Assembly (NCBI RefSeq): GCF_905171775.1
Contig: NC_053490.1
Span: 520,273,060 to 520,337,059, forward strand
Direction: 5' to 3'
Source of the DNA: Rana temporaria
Taxonomy: Eukaryota; Chordata; Amphibia; Anura; Ranidae
Length of the DNA stretch: 64,000 nucleotides
Positions 9,364-18,118 of the stretch are shown here, one piece after another. The position numbers and the translations under genes are program-made. The number at the start of each line of letters is the position of its first letter. Within the stretch, counting starts at the first letter, position 1. A model generated the notes under the pieces. It did no database searches, was not told where the DNA came from, and saw nothing but the letters and a program-made list of their open reading frames with translations.

Positions 9364-10365
9364 ATGAATTTTGACGGTACAGGGCCATTCTCGCTACCCA
9401 CGCTGGTTGCCAGACTTGATCAGCAGGATTACCTGTTGGGTCAGTTTGCCGTGGCGTTGCAAACCCTGCTTGAACGCACGGCTCATTTCGCTCCCGTTGC
9501 CGATGGGTCGGTTGTCGCTCCTGGGCCCGCTCCTACTGCCGCTCCGGTTGTTGCGCCAGAGTCTACCCCGACACCTGTTGTTGCGCCTGCGGTGTTTCGG
9601 GGTATGACCGGTTCTGCCCCCCTTCCACAGCGATTTGGGGGAGAGCCAACTCAGTGCCGAGGTTTCCTTAACCAAGTGGGCATTTATTTCGAGTTGCTGC
9701 CACATGCCTTTCCCACTGAGAGATCAAAGGTGGGCTTCTTGATCTCGCTGCTCTCGGACAAGGCCTTGGCCTGGGCCAGCCCTTTATGGGAGAACAACAA
9801 TCCGGTGGTTGCCGAGTTTTCCGGTTTTGTTGCTTCTCTTCGGAAGGTATTCGATGTGCCGGCTCGCGCCGCCTCTGCTGCGAAGCTCCTTATGTCCGTC
9901 AGACAGGGTTCACGATCCGTAGCCGAATACGCCATTGAGTTTCGTACCCTGGCAGCAGAGGTGGGCTGGAATAATGAGGCTCTGGTCGCTGCTTTCTCTC
10001 ATGGTCTCTCGGATGCCTTGAAGGATGAGGTTGCAGCTAAGGACCTACCAGTGGAGCTCGAGGCTCTTATTTCTTTCCTGATTTTGATTGACACCAGACT
10101 CAGGGAGAGACCTTCCTTTAAGGAGAGCCTGCGGAGGCCTCCTAACAGTTTGGCGCCTACGTTTGCTGTCCCACCCGTGCCTCCCTCTCCTCCCACGCCT
10201 CCTGGGGTTGACTTGTCTGGGGGTGAACCCATGCAGCTGGGGTTTGCTCGCCTGTCCGAGGGGGAGAGGGTACTCCGGAGACGCGAGGGCCGATGCACGT
10301 ACTGTGGTCTCAGTGGGCATTTTCGGTTGGCATGTCCGAACCGTCCGGGAAACGCTCGCACCTGA
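9364..10365 (+). CDS. gag: Gag (nucleocapsid) protein of the LTR retrotransposon
   Basis: 333 codons from the ATG one base after the primer site, which is the first ATG after the LTR in a long open frame. Gag proteins assemble the virus-like particle and package the element RNA. Residues about 80-240 form a retrotransposon Gag domain (RFGGEPTQCRGFLNQ near the start; QGSRSVAEYAIEFRTLA near residue 180), resembling sushi-class Gag and the mammalian PEG10/RTL proteins derived from it. A proline-rich linker follows. The C-terminus has one CCHC zinc knuckle (CTYCGLSGHFRLAC, C-X2-C-X4-H-X4-C) at about residues 312-325, the nucleic-acid-binding module. The first 80 residues are Ala/Pro/Val-rich and may include a coiled segment. 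The frame is intact. It overlaps pol, which lies in the -1 frame. Confidence 0.93.
   Translation: MNFDGTGPFSLPTLVARLDQQDYLLGQFAVALQTLLERTAHFAPVADGSVVAPGPAPTAAPVVAPESTPTPVVAPAVFRGMTGSAPLPQRFGGEPTQCRGFLNQVGIYFELLPHAFPTERSKVGFLISLLSDKALAWASPLWENNNPVVAEFSGFVASLRKVFDVPARAASAAKLLMSVRQGSRSVAEYAIEFRTLAAEVGWNNEALVAAFSHGLSDALKDEVAAKDLPVELEALISFLILIDTRLRERPSFKESLRRPPNSLAPTFAVPPVPPSPPTPPGVDLSGGEPMQLGFARLSEGERVLRRREGRCTYCGLSGHFRLACPNRPGNART
10347..10353 (+). promoter_or_regulatory. GGGAAAC programmed -1 frameshift site
   Basis: In the gag frame this reads G GGA AAC, a canonical X XXY YYZ slippery heptamer, 10 nt before the gag stop (10363-10365). Slipping back one base enters the open pol frame. GC-rich sequence downstream (CGGGG 10374-10378, CCCCG 10405-10409) could form a stem. 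The mammalian PEG10 gene, derived from a sushi-type element, is known to use the same heptamer. Use here is inferred. Confidence 0.8.
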
Positions 10366-11792
10366 GATCCTGTCGGGGGAAGATCTTGGGTGGAGTCTCC
10401 TCGTCCCCGGTTTCCCGTGTTGATAAACCACTGATCACTGTTGTCCTCTCCTGGGTCGGGGGCTCGGTGACGACCCAGGCGTTGGTGGACTCTGGTGCTG
10501 GTGGTTTTTTCATTGATAGTGAGTTCGCTGCCGCCAATTCCATTCCTCTGCAGGCTCGAGGTTCCCCGCTGGCTCTAGAGGCGATAGACGGCAGACCCCT
10601 CCAGCCGTCACACGTGACTCATGAGACCCTTCCAGTGGGGATAGCCATTGGTGCCGTTCACAGAGAGTCAGTCTGCTTCCAGGTTATTTCGTCTCCACAC
10701 TACTCGGTGGTCTTGGGGTACCCCTGGCTCCAGAAGCATAATCCGACTTTTGACTGGAGATCGGCCGAGATCCTCTCATGGTCACCACAGTGTGGGGCTA
10801 GTTGCATCCATGGGCCTGTCAAGTTGCTGTGTACTTCCTCGGACTCTCTGTTGCCTCCTGAATACGAGGAGTACCGGGATGTATTCGATAAGGTGCGCGC
10901 AGTTGCCCTACCTCCGCACCGCCCATACGATTGTGCCATAGAGTTACAACCTGGTGCCGTTCCTCCTCGCGGCAGGGTCTATCCACTGTCGGTTGCGGAG
11001 AATGAGGCCATGGAGGAGTACGTGATGGAGGCGCTGTCCCGTGGTCACATTCGCAAATCCTCGTCCCCGGCAGGGGCTGGATTTTTCTTTGTGAAAAAGA
11101 AGGGCGGTGAGTTGAGGCCTTGCATCGATTACAGGGGCCTTAATCGCATCACGATCAAGAACGCTTACCCGATACCCTTGATTTCCGAGCTGTTCGATCG
11201 CCTTAAGGGGGCCACGGTCTTTACCAAACTCGACTTGAGGGCGGCATATAACCTGGTAAGGATCAAGGCGGGCGATGAGTGGAAGACCGCGTTTAACACC
11301 AGGACCGGTCATTATGAATCCTTGGTTATGCCCTTTGGGTTGTGCAATGCGCCCGCAGTCTTTCAGGAATTCATCAACGATGTTTTCCGTGACCTGTTGC
11401 AGCAGTGTGTGGTGGTCTATTTGGATGACATCTTGGTATACTCTGAATCCATGGAGGCCCACATTCTGGATGTCAAGCGAGTGTTGCAACGGTTACGAGA
11501 GAACAAGCTGTTCGGTAAGCTTGAGAAATGCGAATTTCACCGATCCCAGGTAACCTTCTTAGGTTACATCATTTCCGCTGAGGGGTTCTCCATGGACCCT
11601 GAGAAGGTTTCGGCTGTCTTACAGTGGCCTCAGCCCAGTGGTCTTCGTTCCTTGCAGCGCTTTTTGGGCTTCGCCAATTATTATCGGAAGTTCATCAGGG
11701 ACTTCTCCATGCTGGCCAAGCCTCTCACGGATCTGACCAGGAAGGGCAGTAATTCCCAGGTCTGGCCGCTCGAGGCCAACCCGGGCTTTTGA
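10347..11792 (+). CDS. pol: Pol, 5' part: protease and reverse transcriptase (frame broken at the 3' end)
   Basis: Entered from gag by -1 frameshifting; the frame is open from before 10293 and stops at 11790-11792. An aspartic protease active site DSGA lies at 10488-10499 (LVDSGAGGFFI context), the enzyme that cuts the Gag-Pol polyprotein. RT follows, with FTKLDLRAAYNLVRI near 11219 and the catalytic YLDD at 11418-11429 (VVVYLDDILVYS). It copies element RNA into DNA. The frame ends just before RNase H because one extra base lies between about 11776 and 11789. The expected continuation resumes in the +1 frame at about 11791. The break could be a real mutation or a base-calling error. Confidence 0.92.
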   Translation, partial: GKRSHLRSCRGKILGGVSSSPVSRVDKPLITVVLSWVGGSVTTQALVDSGAGGFFIDSEFAAANSIPLQARGSPLALEAIDGRPLQPSHVTHETLPVGIAIGAVHRESVCFQVISSPHYSVVLGYPWLQKHNPTFDWRSAEILSWSPQCGASCIHGPVKLLCTSSDSLLPPEYEEYRDVFDKVRAVALPPHRPYDCAIELQPGAVPPRGRVYPLSVAENEAMEEYVMEALSRGHIRKSSSPAGAGFFFVKKKGGELRPCIDYRGLNRITIKNAYPIPLISELFDRLKGATVFTKLDLRAAYNLVRIKAGDEWKTAFNTRTGHYESLVMPFGLCNAPAVFQEFINDVFRDLLQQCVVVYLDDILVYSESMEAHILDVKRVLQRLRENKLFGKLEKCEFHRSQVTFLGYIISAEGFSMDPEKVSAVLQWPQPSGLRSLQRFLGFANYYRKFIRDFSMLAKPLTDLTRKGSNSQVWPLEANPGF

Positions 11793-13695
11793 GGCCCTAA
11801 AATCCGCCTTTGTGTCGGGCCCGATTCTGTCTCATCCCAACCCTGGGTTGCCCTTTGTCCTCGAGGTGGACGCATCTGAGACGGGAGTAGGCGCCCTTCT
11901 GTCTCAGCGTAGAACACCAGAGGGTCCGCTGCTTCCTTGTGGGTTTTACTCCCGGAAACTGTCACCCGCGGAGTGCAACTATCAGATTGGTGACAGGGAG
12001 TTATTGGCCATAGTGCAGGCTCTCAAGGAGTGGAGGCACTTGCTCGAGGGCTCCGTGGTTCCGGTTCTCATCCTGACGGACCACAAGAATCTGACCTACC
12101 TTTCTGAGGCCAAGAGATTGACACCACGTCAGGCCAGATGGGCTCTGTTCTTGTCACGTTTTAATTACGTGGTCTCCTACCTACCCGGTTCCAAGAACAT
12201 CAGGGCGGATGCCTTATCACGGCAGTACTCCGAGCTGTCCAGGGAGGAATCTATACCGACTTCGGTCATACCTCCGAATCAGATCCTGGCCGCCATTCGC
12301 ACCAGCCTGACCTCTCCCCTTGGTGAGCAGATTTTGGCGGCTCAATCTGGTGCTCCCTCTGGGAGACCCAACGGCAGATGTTTTGTGCCTGAGGAGTTGC
12401 GCACTCGGTTGTTGCGAACCTACCATAACTCCAAGACCGCGGGGCATCCTGGTAAGAATCAGCTGTCCTGGGCTGTTTCACGTCTGTTCTGGTGGCCTTC
12501 CCTACGTTCCGACATCGCCGCATATGTAGCGGCATGCTCCGTTTGTGCCCAGAGTAAGTCCCCTCGGCACCTTCCGTTGGGTCTGCTGCAACCCATAGCC
12601 ACCGGGGAGCGCCCATGGTCACACCTGGGGATGGATTTCATTGTGGATCTCCCTGCATCCCGAGGCCATACGGTCATTCTCATGATTGTGGATCGGTTTT
12701 CCAAAATGTGCCACTGTGTTCCTCTCAAGAAGTTACCCTCTGCACAAGAATTGGCCACGATTTTTGCCTGGGAGGTCTTCCGGTTGCACGGTTTGCCCAA
12801 GGAGATAGTGTCGGATCGGGGGAGTCAGTTTGTGTCCAGGTTCTGGCGCGCCTTTTGCTCCCAGTTGGGGATTCATCTCTCCTTCTCCTCGGCCTACCAC
12901 CCTCAGTCCAATGGGGCCGCAGAACGATCCAATCAGGCCTTGGCGCAATTCCTTTGTTGCTATGTCTCCGATCACCAGGACAATTGGGTTGACCTCCTGC
13001 CTTGGGCTGAGTTTGCCAGGAACACGGCGGTGAACTCTTCCTCTGGGACGTCTCCCTTCATGGCCAATTATGGGTTCCAACCTGCCGTGTTACCGGAGGC
13101 ATTCTCTCCCCAGGATATTCCGGCTGTGGAGGATCACCTTTCCGTCCTACGCGCCTCTTGGGTACAGATCCAGAAGTCCCTTGAGGTCTCTGCGCAGCGC
13201 CAGAAACTCCAGGCTGATCGCAGACGAGCGCCTGCTCCTTCCTACCAGGTCGGAGACCGTGTATGGTTGTCCACTCGCAACCTCAACCTTCGAGTGCCCA
13301 CTCCCAAGCTGGCTCCTCGCTTTGTTGGTCCCTTCCGAGTGCTTCGCAGGGTAAACCCGGTAGCCTATGCCCTTGCGCTTCCGCCTGGCATGCGGATCTC
13401 CAACGTGTTTCATGTCTCCCTGTTGAAGCCACTGGTGTGCAATCGCTTCACTTCCTCGGTTCCTCGGCCTCGTCCGGTCCAAGTGGGCAATCATGAGGAG
13501 TATGAGGTGAGCAATATCCTGGACTCACGCCTGGTCCGCGGTCGGGTACAGTTTTTGGTCCACTGGCGTGGTTACGGTCCAGAGGAGCGTTCCTGGGTTC
13601 CCTCCGCAGATGTCCATGCTCCTGCCTTGCTCCGAGCCTTCCACGCACGTTTCCCTCAGAAACCGTTTTTTGCACCGCGGAGGAGGGGCCCTTGA
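11791..13695 (+). CDS. pol: Pol, 3' part: RNase H, integrase and chromodomain
   Basis: Continuation of pol after the one-base frame break; the Met at 11812 is unlikely to be a natural start. RNase H comes first (VDASETGVGALLSQ, GDRELLAIVQALKEW, LTDHKNLTYL), degrading the RNA strand of the hybrid. The integrase has an HHCC zinc-binding region (YHNSKTAGHPG and ACSVCAQSK, about 12424-12550). Its catalytic triad is Asp 12634-12636, Asp 12814-12816 and Glu 12922-12924, spaced D-X35-E. A GPY/F-type module (FVGPFRVL...PVAYALALP) precedes FHVSLLKP. A chromodomain closes the protein (from about 13501; FLVHWRGYGPEERSWVP). Motifs look intact, but with pol split this copy probably depends on other copies. 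Confidence 0.93.
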   Translation, partial: EALKSAFVSGPILSHPNPGLPFVLEVDASETGVGALLSQRRTPEGPLLPCGFYSRKLSPAECNYQIGDRELLAIVQALKEWRHLLEGSVVPVLILTDHKNLTYLSEAKRLTPRQARWALFLSRFNYVVSYLPGSKNIRADALSRQYSELSREESIPTSVIPPNQILAAIRTSLTSPLGEQILAAQSGAPSGRPNGRCFVPEELRTRLLRTYHNSKTAGHPGKNQLSWAVSRLFWWPSLRSDIAAYVAACSVCAQSKSPRHLPLGLLQPIATGERPWSHLGMDFIVDLPASRGHTVILMIVDRFSKMCHCVPLKKLPSAQELATIFAWEVFRLHGLPKEIVSDRGSQFVSRFWRAFCSQLGIHLSFSSAYHPQSNGAAERSNQALAQFLCCYVSDHQDNWVDLLPWAEFARNTAVNSSSGTSPFMANYGFQPAVLPEAFSPQDIPAVEDHLSVLRASWVQIQKSLEVSAQRQKLQADRRRAPAPSYQVGDRVWLSTRNLNLRVPTPKLAPRFVGPFRVLRRVNPVAYALALPPGMRISNVFHVSLLKPLVCNRFTSSVPRPRPVQVGNHEEYEVSNILDSRLVRGRVQFLVHWRGYGPEERSWVPSADVHAPALLRAFHARFPQKPFFAPRRRGP

Positions 13696-13706
13696 GGGGG
13701 AGGTAC
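13694..13706 (+). promoter_or_regulatory. Polypurine tract
   Basis: GAGGGGGAGG, overlapping the pol stop codon and ending 3 nt before the 3' LTR. This is the usual position for the plus-strand DNA primer. Confidence 0.8.
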
Positions 13707-14155
13707 TGTCATGGTCTTACCTCTCTCCTGTCTCCTTCGTTTGACATGTGCTGGCGGCCATCTTGGTTTCTGGGACTCTTGTAGCCTCCCACCCTGCGGC
13801 TCCTCCTTCCCACTGGGAGGAGCTGGATGCCTGGCTCACATATATAGGAGCTCTGTGGCTTCAGTTCCTTGCTTGGTCCTCCTGTGTTCACATGCTTCTA
13901 AGACTGCTGCTGCTTCTGGTTCCGATCCTGGCTTCGTCTGACTTCCCTGCTGGTTCCTGATCCTGGCTTCGTCTGACTTCCCTGCTGGTTCCTGATCCTG
14001 GCTTCGTCCGACTACCCTTCTGGTTCCTGACCTCTGGCTTCGCAAGACTCTGTTTAACCATCCGTTTGGACTTTTGCTTTACAGCTTGATTTTCAATAAA
14101 GCCTTCTTATTTTCACTTATCTCTTGTTGTACGTCTGGTTCATGGTTCCGTGACA
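13707..14155 (+). repeat. 3' long terminal repeat
   Basis: 449 bp, the same length as the 5' LTR and, on reading, the same sequence. TATATA is at 13841-13846 and AATAAA at 14095-14100. It is followed by the gggag duplication. Confidence 0.95.
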
Positions 14156-14160
14156 GGGAG
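14156..14160. repeat. 3' target-site duplication (gggag)
   Basis: It is identical to gggag at 8897-8901. Confidence 0.9.
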
Positions 14161-14264
14161 ACATGTGACAGGTAAGGATACATGCAGGAGGCCTCTATAT
14201 CCGTATAGATCAGCACTATGGCAGTAGTTTAGAAAGGATGAGAGGGGCTTTACATCCACTTTAA

Positions 14265-14966
14265 TGCATCCAATGCATTATGGTGAAAAAACATCAGACG
14301 ATTACCGGCCCACAAGCCCCCTGGTTTACTTACCTGAGCCCTCGAAAGTCCCGCGTTAAGAACGCGCATGATCTTGGCACGTAATTCTCGGCTCTTTATT
14401 GGATAGATTAATAGCAGCGCAGCCATTGGCTTGTGCTGCTGTCAATCATCTCCAATGACGCGATGGTCGGGGCCGAGTCCTGTAGTTGGTGGCTATGGAC
14501 GCCGAATACAGGACTCGGGAGCGTGCCAGCAAGGTAACCCCCTTGGGAGAGCGCAACCCAGAGGGAGTTATCAGAAGCGGGGCAGAGCCTCCGTGGGACC
14601 CCAGAAGACGAGGATCGGGGCCACTCTGTGCAAAACAAGCTGCACAGTGGAGGTAAGTATGACATGTTTGTTATTTTTATTTTTTTATATTTGAAGCTTT
14701 AGTATCACGTTAATGTTACTGACAAAGCATATTGACTTCCTGTATTTCGTTATGCAGTTTCCTTTTAGCACACAACTGCCTGATGGGTATTTTGATGAGA
14801 TAATGGAAATCAAGGATCCCAGGACATCCTTCTTTTTTTAATGCAAGAAAAAATGTAATTTGGAAGTCCCCACAATGTCCAACCTACTCGAGTGAATTAA
14901 TATAGTAAATACTGGCTTTCCATTGCACAAGGACACACAACACTGCAATAGAGTTGTGAATCCTTA
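14265..14966. other. Non-coding; probable dispersed repeat
   Basis: It starts with a TGCATCCAATGCATTATGG short palindrome and contains GACTCGGG/CCGAGTC-type inverted pairs (GGGCCGAGTCCTGTA near 14468, TACAGGACTCGGG near 14507), ending in T-rich sequence around 14700. No coding evidence. After 14720 nothing recognisable is seen. Confidence 0.4.
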
Positions 14967-15734
14967 TGCCGCGTACCCACGACCGTTTTTCAAGACGAGA
15001 AAAATGCAATTTTTTAAATTGGTCGTGATAAAACGATCGTGTGGGGGCTCCAGAGCATTTTTCTCGATGAGAAAAATGTCCGTTAAAAATTTAGAACATG
15101 CTCCAATTTTTCTCGTTGTTTTTCACGTTGTCATTTCTCACGTCGTGAAAAACGGTCGTGTGTGGGCTTTAACGAGGGGGAACAAAACGTGCATGCTCAG
15201 AAGCAAGTTATGAGACGGGGAAATTAGCAAAAGTAGCCCAAGGGGTGGCGCCATTCGAATGGAACTTCCCCTTTATAGTGCCGTCATACGTGTTGTACGT
15301 CACCGCGCTTTGCTAGAGCATTTTTTTTCCACGATCGTGTGTAGGCAAGGCAGGCTTGAGAGGAATCATGTAGAGAAAAATTTTGTTTTTTTCAATGACA
15401 TGAATAACGGTCGTGTGTAAGCTAGAGTTGTCCCGATACCGATACTAGTATCGGTATCGGGAACGATACCAAGCATTTGCCTGAGTACTTGTACTCGGGC
15501 AAATGCTCCCGATGCTTCACCCGATACTTGTACTGTCAGCGGTGACCAGTGCGTGGGGAAGTTACAAGCGCCGATCACCGCTGTATAGATATAAAAGTAA
15601 TTTCTCGGCTTCTCTCTTCACCCCCCATCCCCTGCAGCTTTCAGCTGCTTTAAAATCAGCGGTGATCGGTGCTTGTAACTCCCCCACACAGGATGACTGT
15701 CCCGTGTCCTCCTCCAGCCCCCCTCCTTTTTGCT

Positions 15735-17640
15735 GCAGTCTCTCTCCCTCCGTGTCCCCCTCGGTGTTTCCTTCTCCCTCCGTGTCCCCCTCAGTGTTTC
15801 CTTCTCCTCCGTGTCCCCCTCGGTGTTTCCTTCTCCCTCCGTGTCCCCCTCGGTGTTTCCTTCTCCTCCGTGTCCCCCTCGGTGTTTCCTTCTCCCTCCG
15901 TGTCCCCCTCGGTGTTTCCTTCTCCTCTGTGTCCCCCTCTGCGTTTCCTTCTCCTCCGTCTCCCCCTCGGCGTTTCCTTCTCCTCCGTCTCCCCCTCGGA
16001 GTTTCCTTCTCCTCCGTCTCCCCCTCAGTGTTTCCTTCTCCTCCGTGTCCCCCTCAGTGTTTCCTTCTCCTCCGTGTCCCCCTCTGCGTTTCCTTCTCCT
16101 CCGTGTCCCCCTCAGTGTTTCCTTCTTCTCCGTGTCCCCCTCGGTGTTTCCTTCTTCTCCGTGTCCCCCTCGGTGTTTCCTTCTCCTCCTTGTCCCCCTC
16201 GGTGTTTACTTCTCCTCCGTGTCCCCTGCCGTGTTTCCTTCTCCTCTGTGTCCCCCTCTGCGTTTCCTTCTCCTCCGTCTCCCCCTCGGCGTTTCCTTCT
16301 CCTCCGTCTCCCCCTCGGAGTTTCCTTCTCCTCCGTCTCCCCCTCAGTGTTTCCTTCTCCCTCCGTGTCCCCCTCAGTGTTTCCTTCTCCTCCGTGTCCC
16401 CCTCTGTGTTTCCTTCTCCCTCCGTGTCCCCCTCGGTGTTTCCTTCTCCTCCGTGTCCCCCTCGGTGTTTCCTTCTCCCTCCGTGTCCCCCTCGGTGTTT
16501 CCTTCTCCTCTGTGTCCCCCTCTGCGTTTCCTTCTCCTCCGTCTCCCCCTCGGCGTTTCCTTCTCCTCCGTCTCCCCCTCGGAGTTTCCTTCTCCTCCGT
16601 CTCCCCCTCGGAGTTTCCTTCTCCTCCGTCTCCCCCTCGGAGTTTCCTTCTCCTCCGTCTCCCCCTCAGTGTTTCCTTCTCCTCCGTGTCCCCCTCAGTG
16701 TTTCCTTCTCCTCCGTGTCCCCCTCTGCGTTTCCTTCTCCTCCGTGTCCCCCTCAGTGTTTCCTTCTTCTCCGTGTCCCCCTCGGTGTTTCCTTCTTCTC
16801 CGTGTCCCCCTCGGTGTTTCCTTCTCCCTCCGTGTCCCCCTCGGCGTTTCCTTCTCCTCAGTGTCCCCCTCAGCGTTTCCTTCTCCTCCATGTCCCCCTC
16901 AGCGTTTCCTTCTCCTTCGTGTCCCCCTCTGCGTTTCCTTCTCCTCCGTGTCCCCCTCTGTGTTTCCTTCTCCTTCGTGTCCCCCTCTGCGTTTCCTTCT
17001 CCTCCGTGTCCCCCTCTGTGTTTCCTTCTCCCTCCGTGTCCCCCTCTGCGTTTCCTTCTCCTCCGTGTCCCCCTCTGTGTTTCCTTCTCCTCCGTGTCCC
17101 CCTCAGTGTTTCCTTCTCCCTCCGTGTCCCCCTTTGTGTTTCCTTCTCCTCTGTGTCCCCCTCGGGGTTTCCTTCTCCCTCTGTGTCTCCCTCTGCGTTT
17201 CCTTCTCCTCAGTGTCCCCCTCGGTGTTTCCTTCTCCTCCGTGTCCCCCTCAGTGTTTCCTTCTCCTCCATGTCTCCCTGTGTTTCCTTCTCCTCCGTGT
17301 CCCCCTCGGTGTTTCCTTCTCCTCCGTGTCCCCCTCAGTGTTTCCTTCTCCTCCATGTCTCCCTCAGTGTTTCCTTCTTCTCCGTGTCCCCCTCGGTGTT
17401 TCCTTCTCCCTCCGTGTCCCCTTCTCCTCTGTGTCCCCCTCTGCGTTTCCTTCTCCTCAGTGTCCCCCTCGGTGTTTCCTTCTCCTCCGTGTCCCCCTCT
17501 GCGTTTCCTTCTTCTCCGTGTCCCCCTCTGCGTTTCCTTCTCCTCCGTGTCCCCTTCTCCTCTGTGTCCCCCTCGGTGTTTCTTTCTCCCTCTGTGTCCC
17601 CCTCTGTGTTTCCTTCTCCCCCCTGTCCCCCTCCGTGTTT
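15735..17640. repeat. 29-bp minisatellite inside hAT
   Basis: About 65 units built on GTGTCCCCCTCGGTGTTTCC plus TTCTCCTCC, sometimes 30 bp with an extra C. Diagnostic variants (CTCTGTGTCCCCCTCTGCG at 15925, 16244 and 16508) recur at spacings near 11 and 9 units, so blocks have been duplicated. Three plus-strand frames and one minus-strand frame stay open for over 600 codons (Pro/Ser/Phe-rich on +, Arg/Gly/Glu-rich on -). These are repeat artefacts. Confidence 0.95.
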
Positions 17641-17724
17641 CTCTCTCCCTCCGTACTCCTCCTCCACCCCCTGGAACTGTCAGGATAGAGAGCGGAGGTA
17701 GGAGCCGGTAAATTCGGCTCCTTA

Positions 17725-18118
17725 GGCCCCGTACACACGGTCCGACAAAACCGATGAGAATGGTCCGACAGACCGTTTTCATCGGTTCACCTCTGAAGTG
17801 GCCGTACGGCCTGATGTGTGAACACACCATCAGTTCAAAATCCGATCGGGTCAGAACGCGGTGACGTAAAACACACGACGTGCTGAATAAAATGAAGTTC
17901 AATGCTTCCAAGCATGCGTCGACTTGATTCTGAGCATGCGCGGGTTTTGAACCGATGCTTTTCTGTACTAACCATCGGTTTGGTCCGATCGGGCAGCGGT
18001 CCATCGGTTCGGTTTTGAAGCATGTTTTAAAATTTTGGACCGAAGGAAAACAGACCGATAGCCTATACACACCGTCGGTTCATTCTCATCGGACCAAACC
18101 GACCGTGTGTACGGGGCC
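17725..18118. mobile_element. Harbinger-like MITE (GGCCCCGTACACACG)
   Basis: GGCCCCGTACACACGGTCCG and the mirror CCGTGTGTACGGGGCC, with TTA on each side (17722-17724, 18119-18121). Internal pairs include CGATGAGAATGG/TCATTCTCATCGG. The target TTA fits PIF/Harbinger insertion. Confidence 0.85.

Larger units (their letters stand above)
8902..14155 (+). mobile_element. Ty3/Gypsy LTR retrotransposon, Tf1/sushi chromovirus type
   Basis: The element is 5,254 bp with two 449-bp LTRs (8902-9350 and 13707-14155) that I read as identical. It is flanked by a perfect 5-bp duplication gggag (8897-8901 and 14156-14160). The LTR ends are TGTCATGG and CCGTGACA. Order: LTR, primer site, gag, -1 frameshift, protease, RT, RNase H, integrase, chromodomain, polypurine tract, LTR. 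There is no envelope gene. The chromodomain and layout place it with vertebrate sushi-like chromoviruses. Identical LTRs imply a recent insertion, while a one-base frame break in pol implies this copy cannot make full Pol. Chromodomain-bearing integrases of this group are known to be steered to particular chromatin. Confidence 0.95.
7955..14264. mobile_element. TTAAAGTGGATGT-type MITE hosting two later insertions
   Basis: The left end is TTAAAGTGAATGTCAACCC (7955) and the right end GGCTTTACATCCACTTTAA (to 14264), with TTAA at both limits. A 3-bp-TSD MITE (8295-8752) and an LTR retrotransposon (8902-14155) have inserted into it; without them the host would be about 590 bp. A second copy at 49013-49499 matches its left half closely and lacks both insertions. 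Confidence 0.75.

Noticed and set aside
11812..13695. The second pol frame as an independent gene starting at Met 11812
   Set aside because: RNase H homology begins before this Met, and the preceding frame ends in the expected linker; it is one pol with a one-base shift.
13708..14158. An envelope gene after pol
   Set aside because: Pol is followed directly by the polypurine tract and LTR; there is no room for env.
15503..17711. Three plus-strand frames of 650-730 codons rich in Pro/Ser/Phe/Leu
   Set aside because: They are readings of a 29-bp minisatellite; all frames give the same residues in rotated order and there is no non-repeat domain.
16112..18070. 652-codon minus-strand frame, Arg/Gly/Glu-rich
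   Set aside because: Complement of the same minisatellite joined to a MITE; not a gene.
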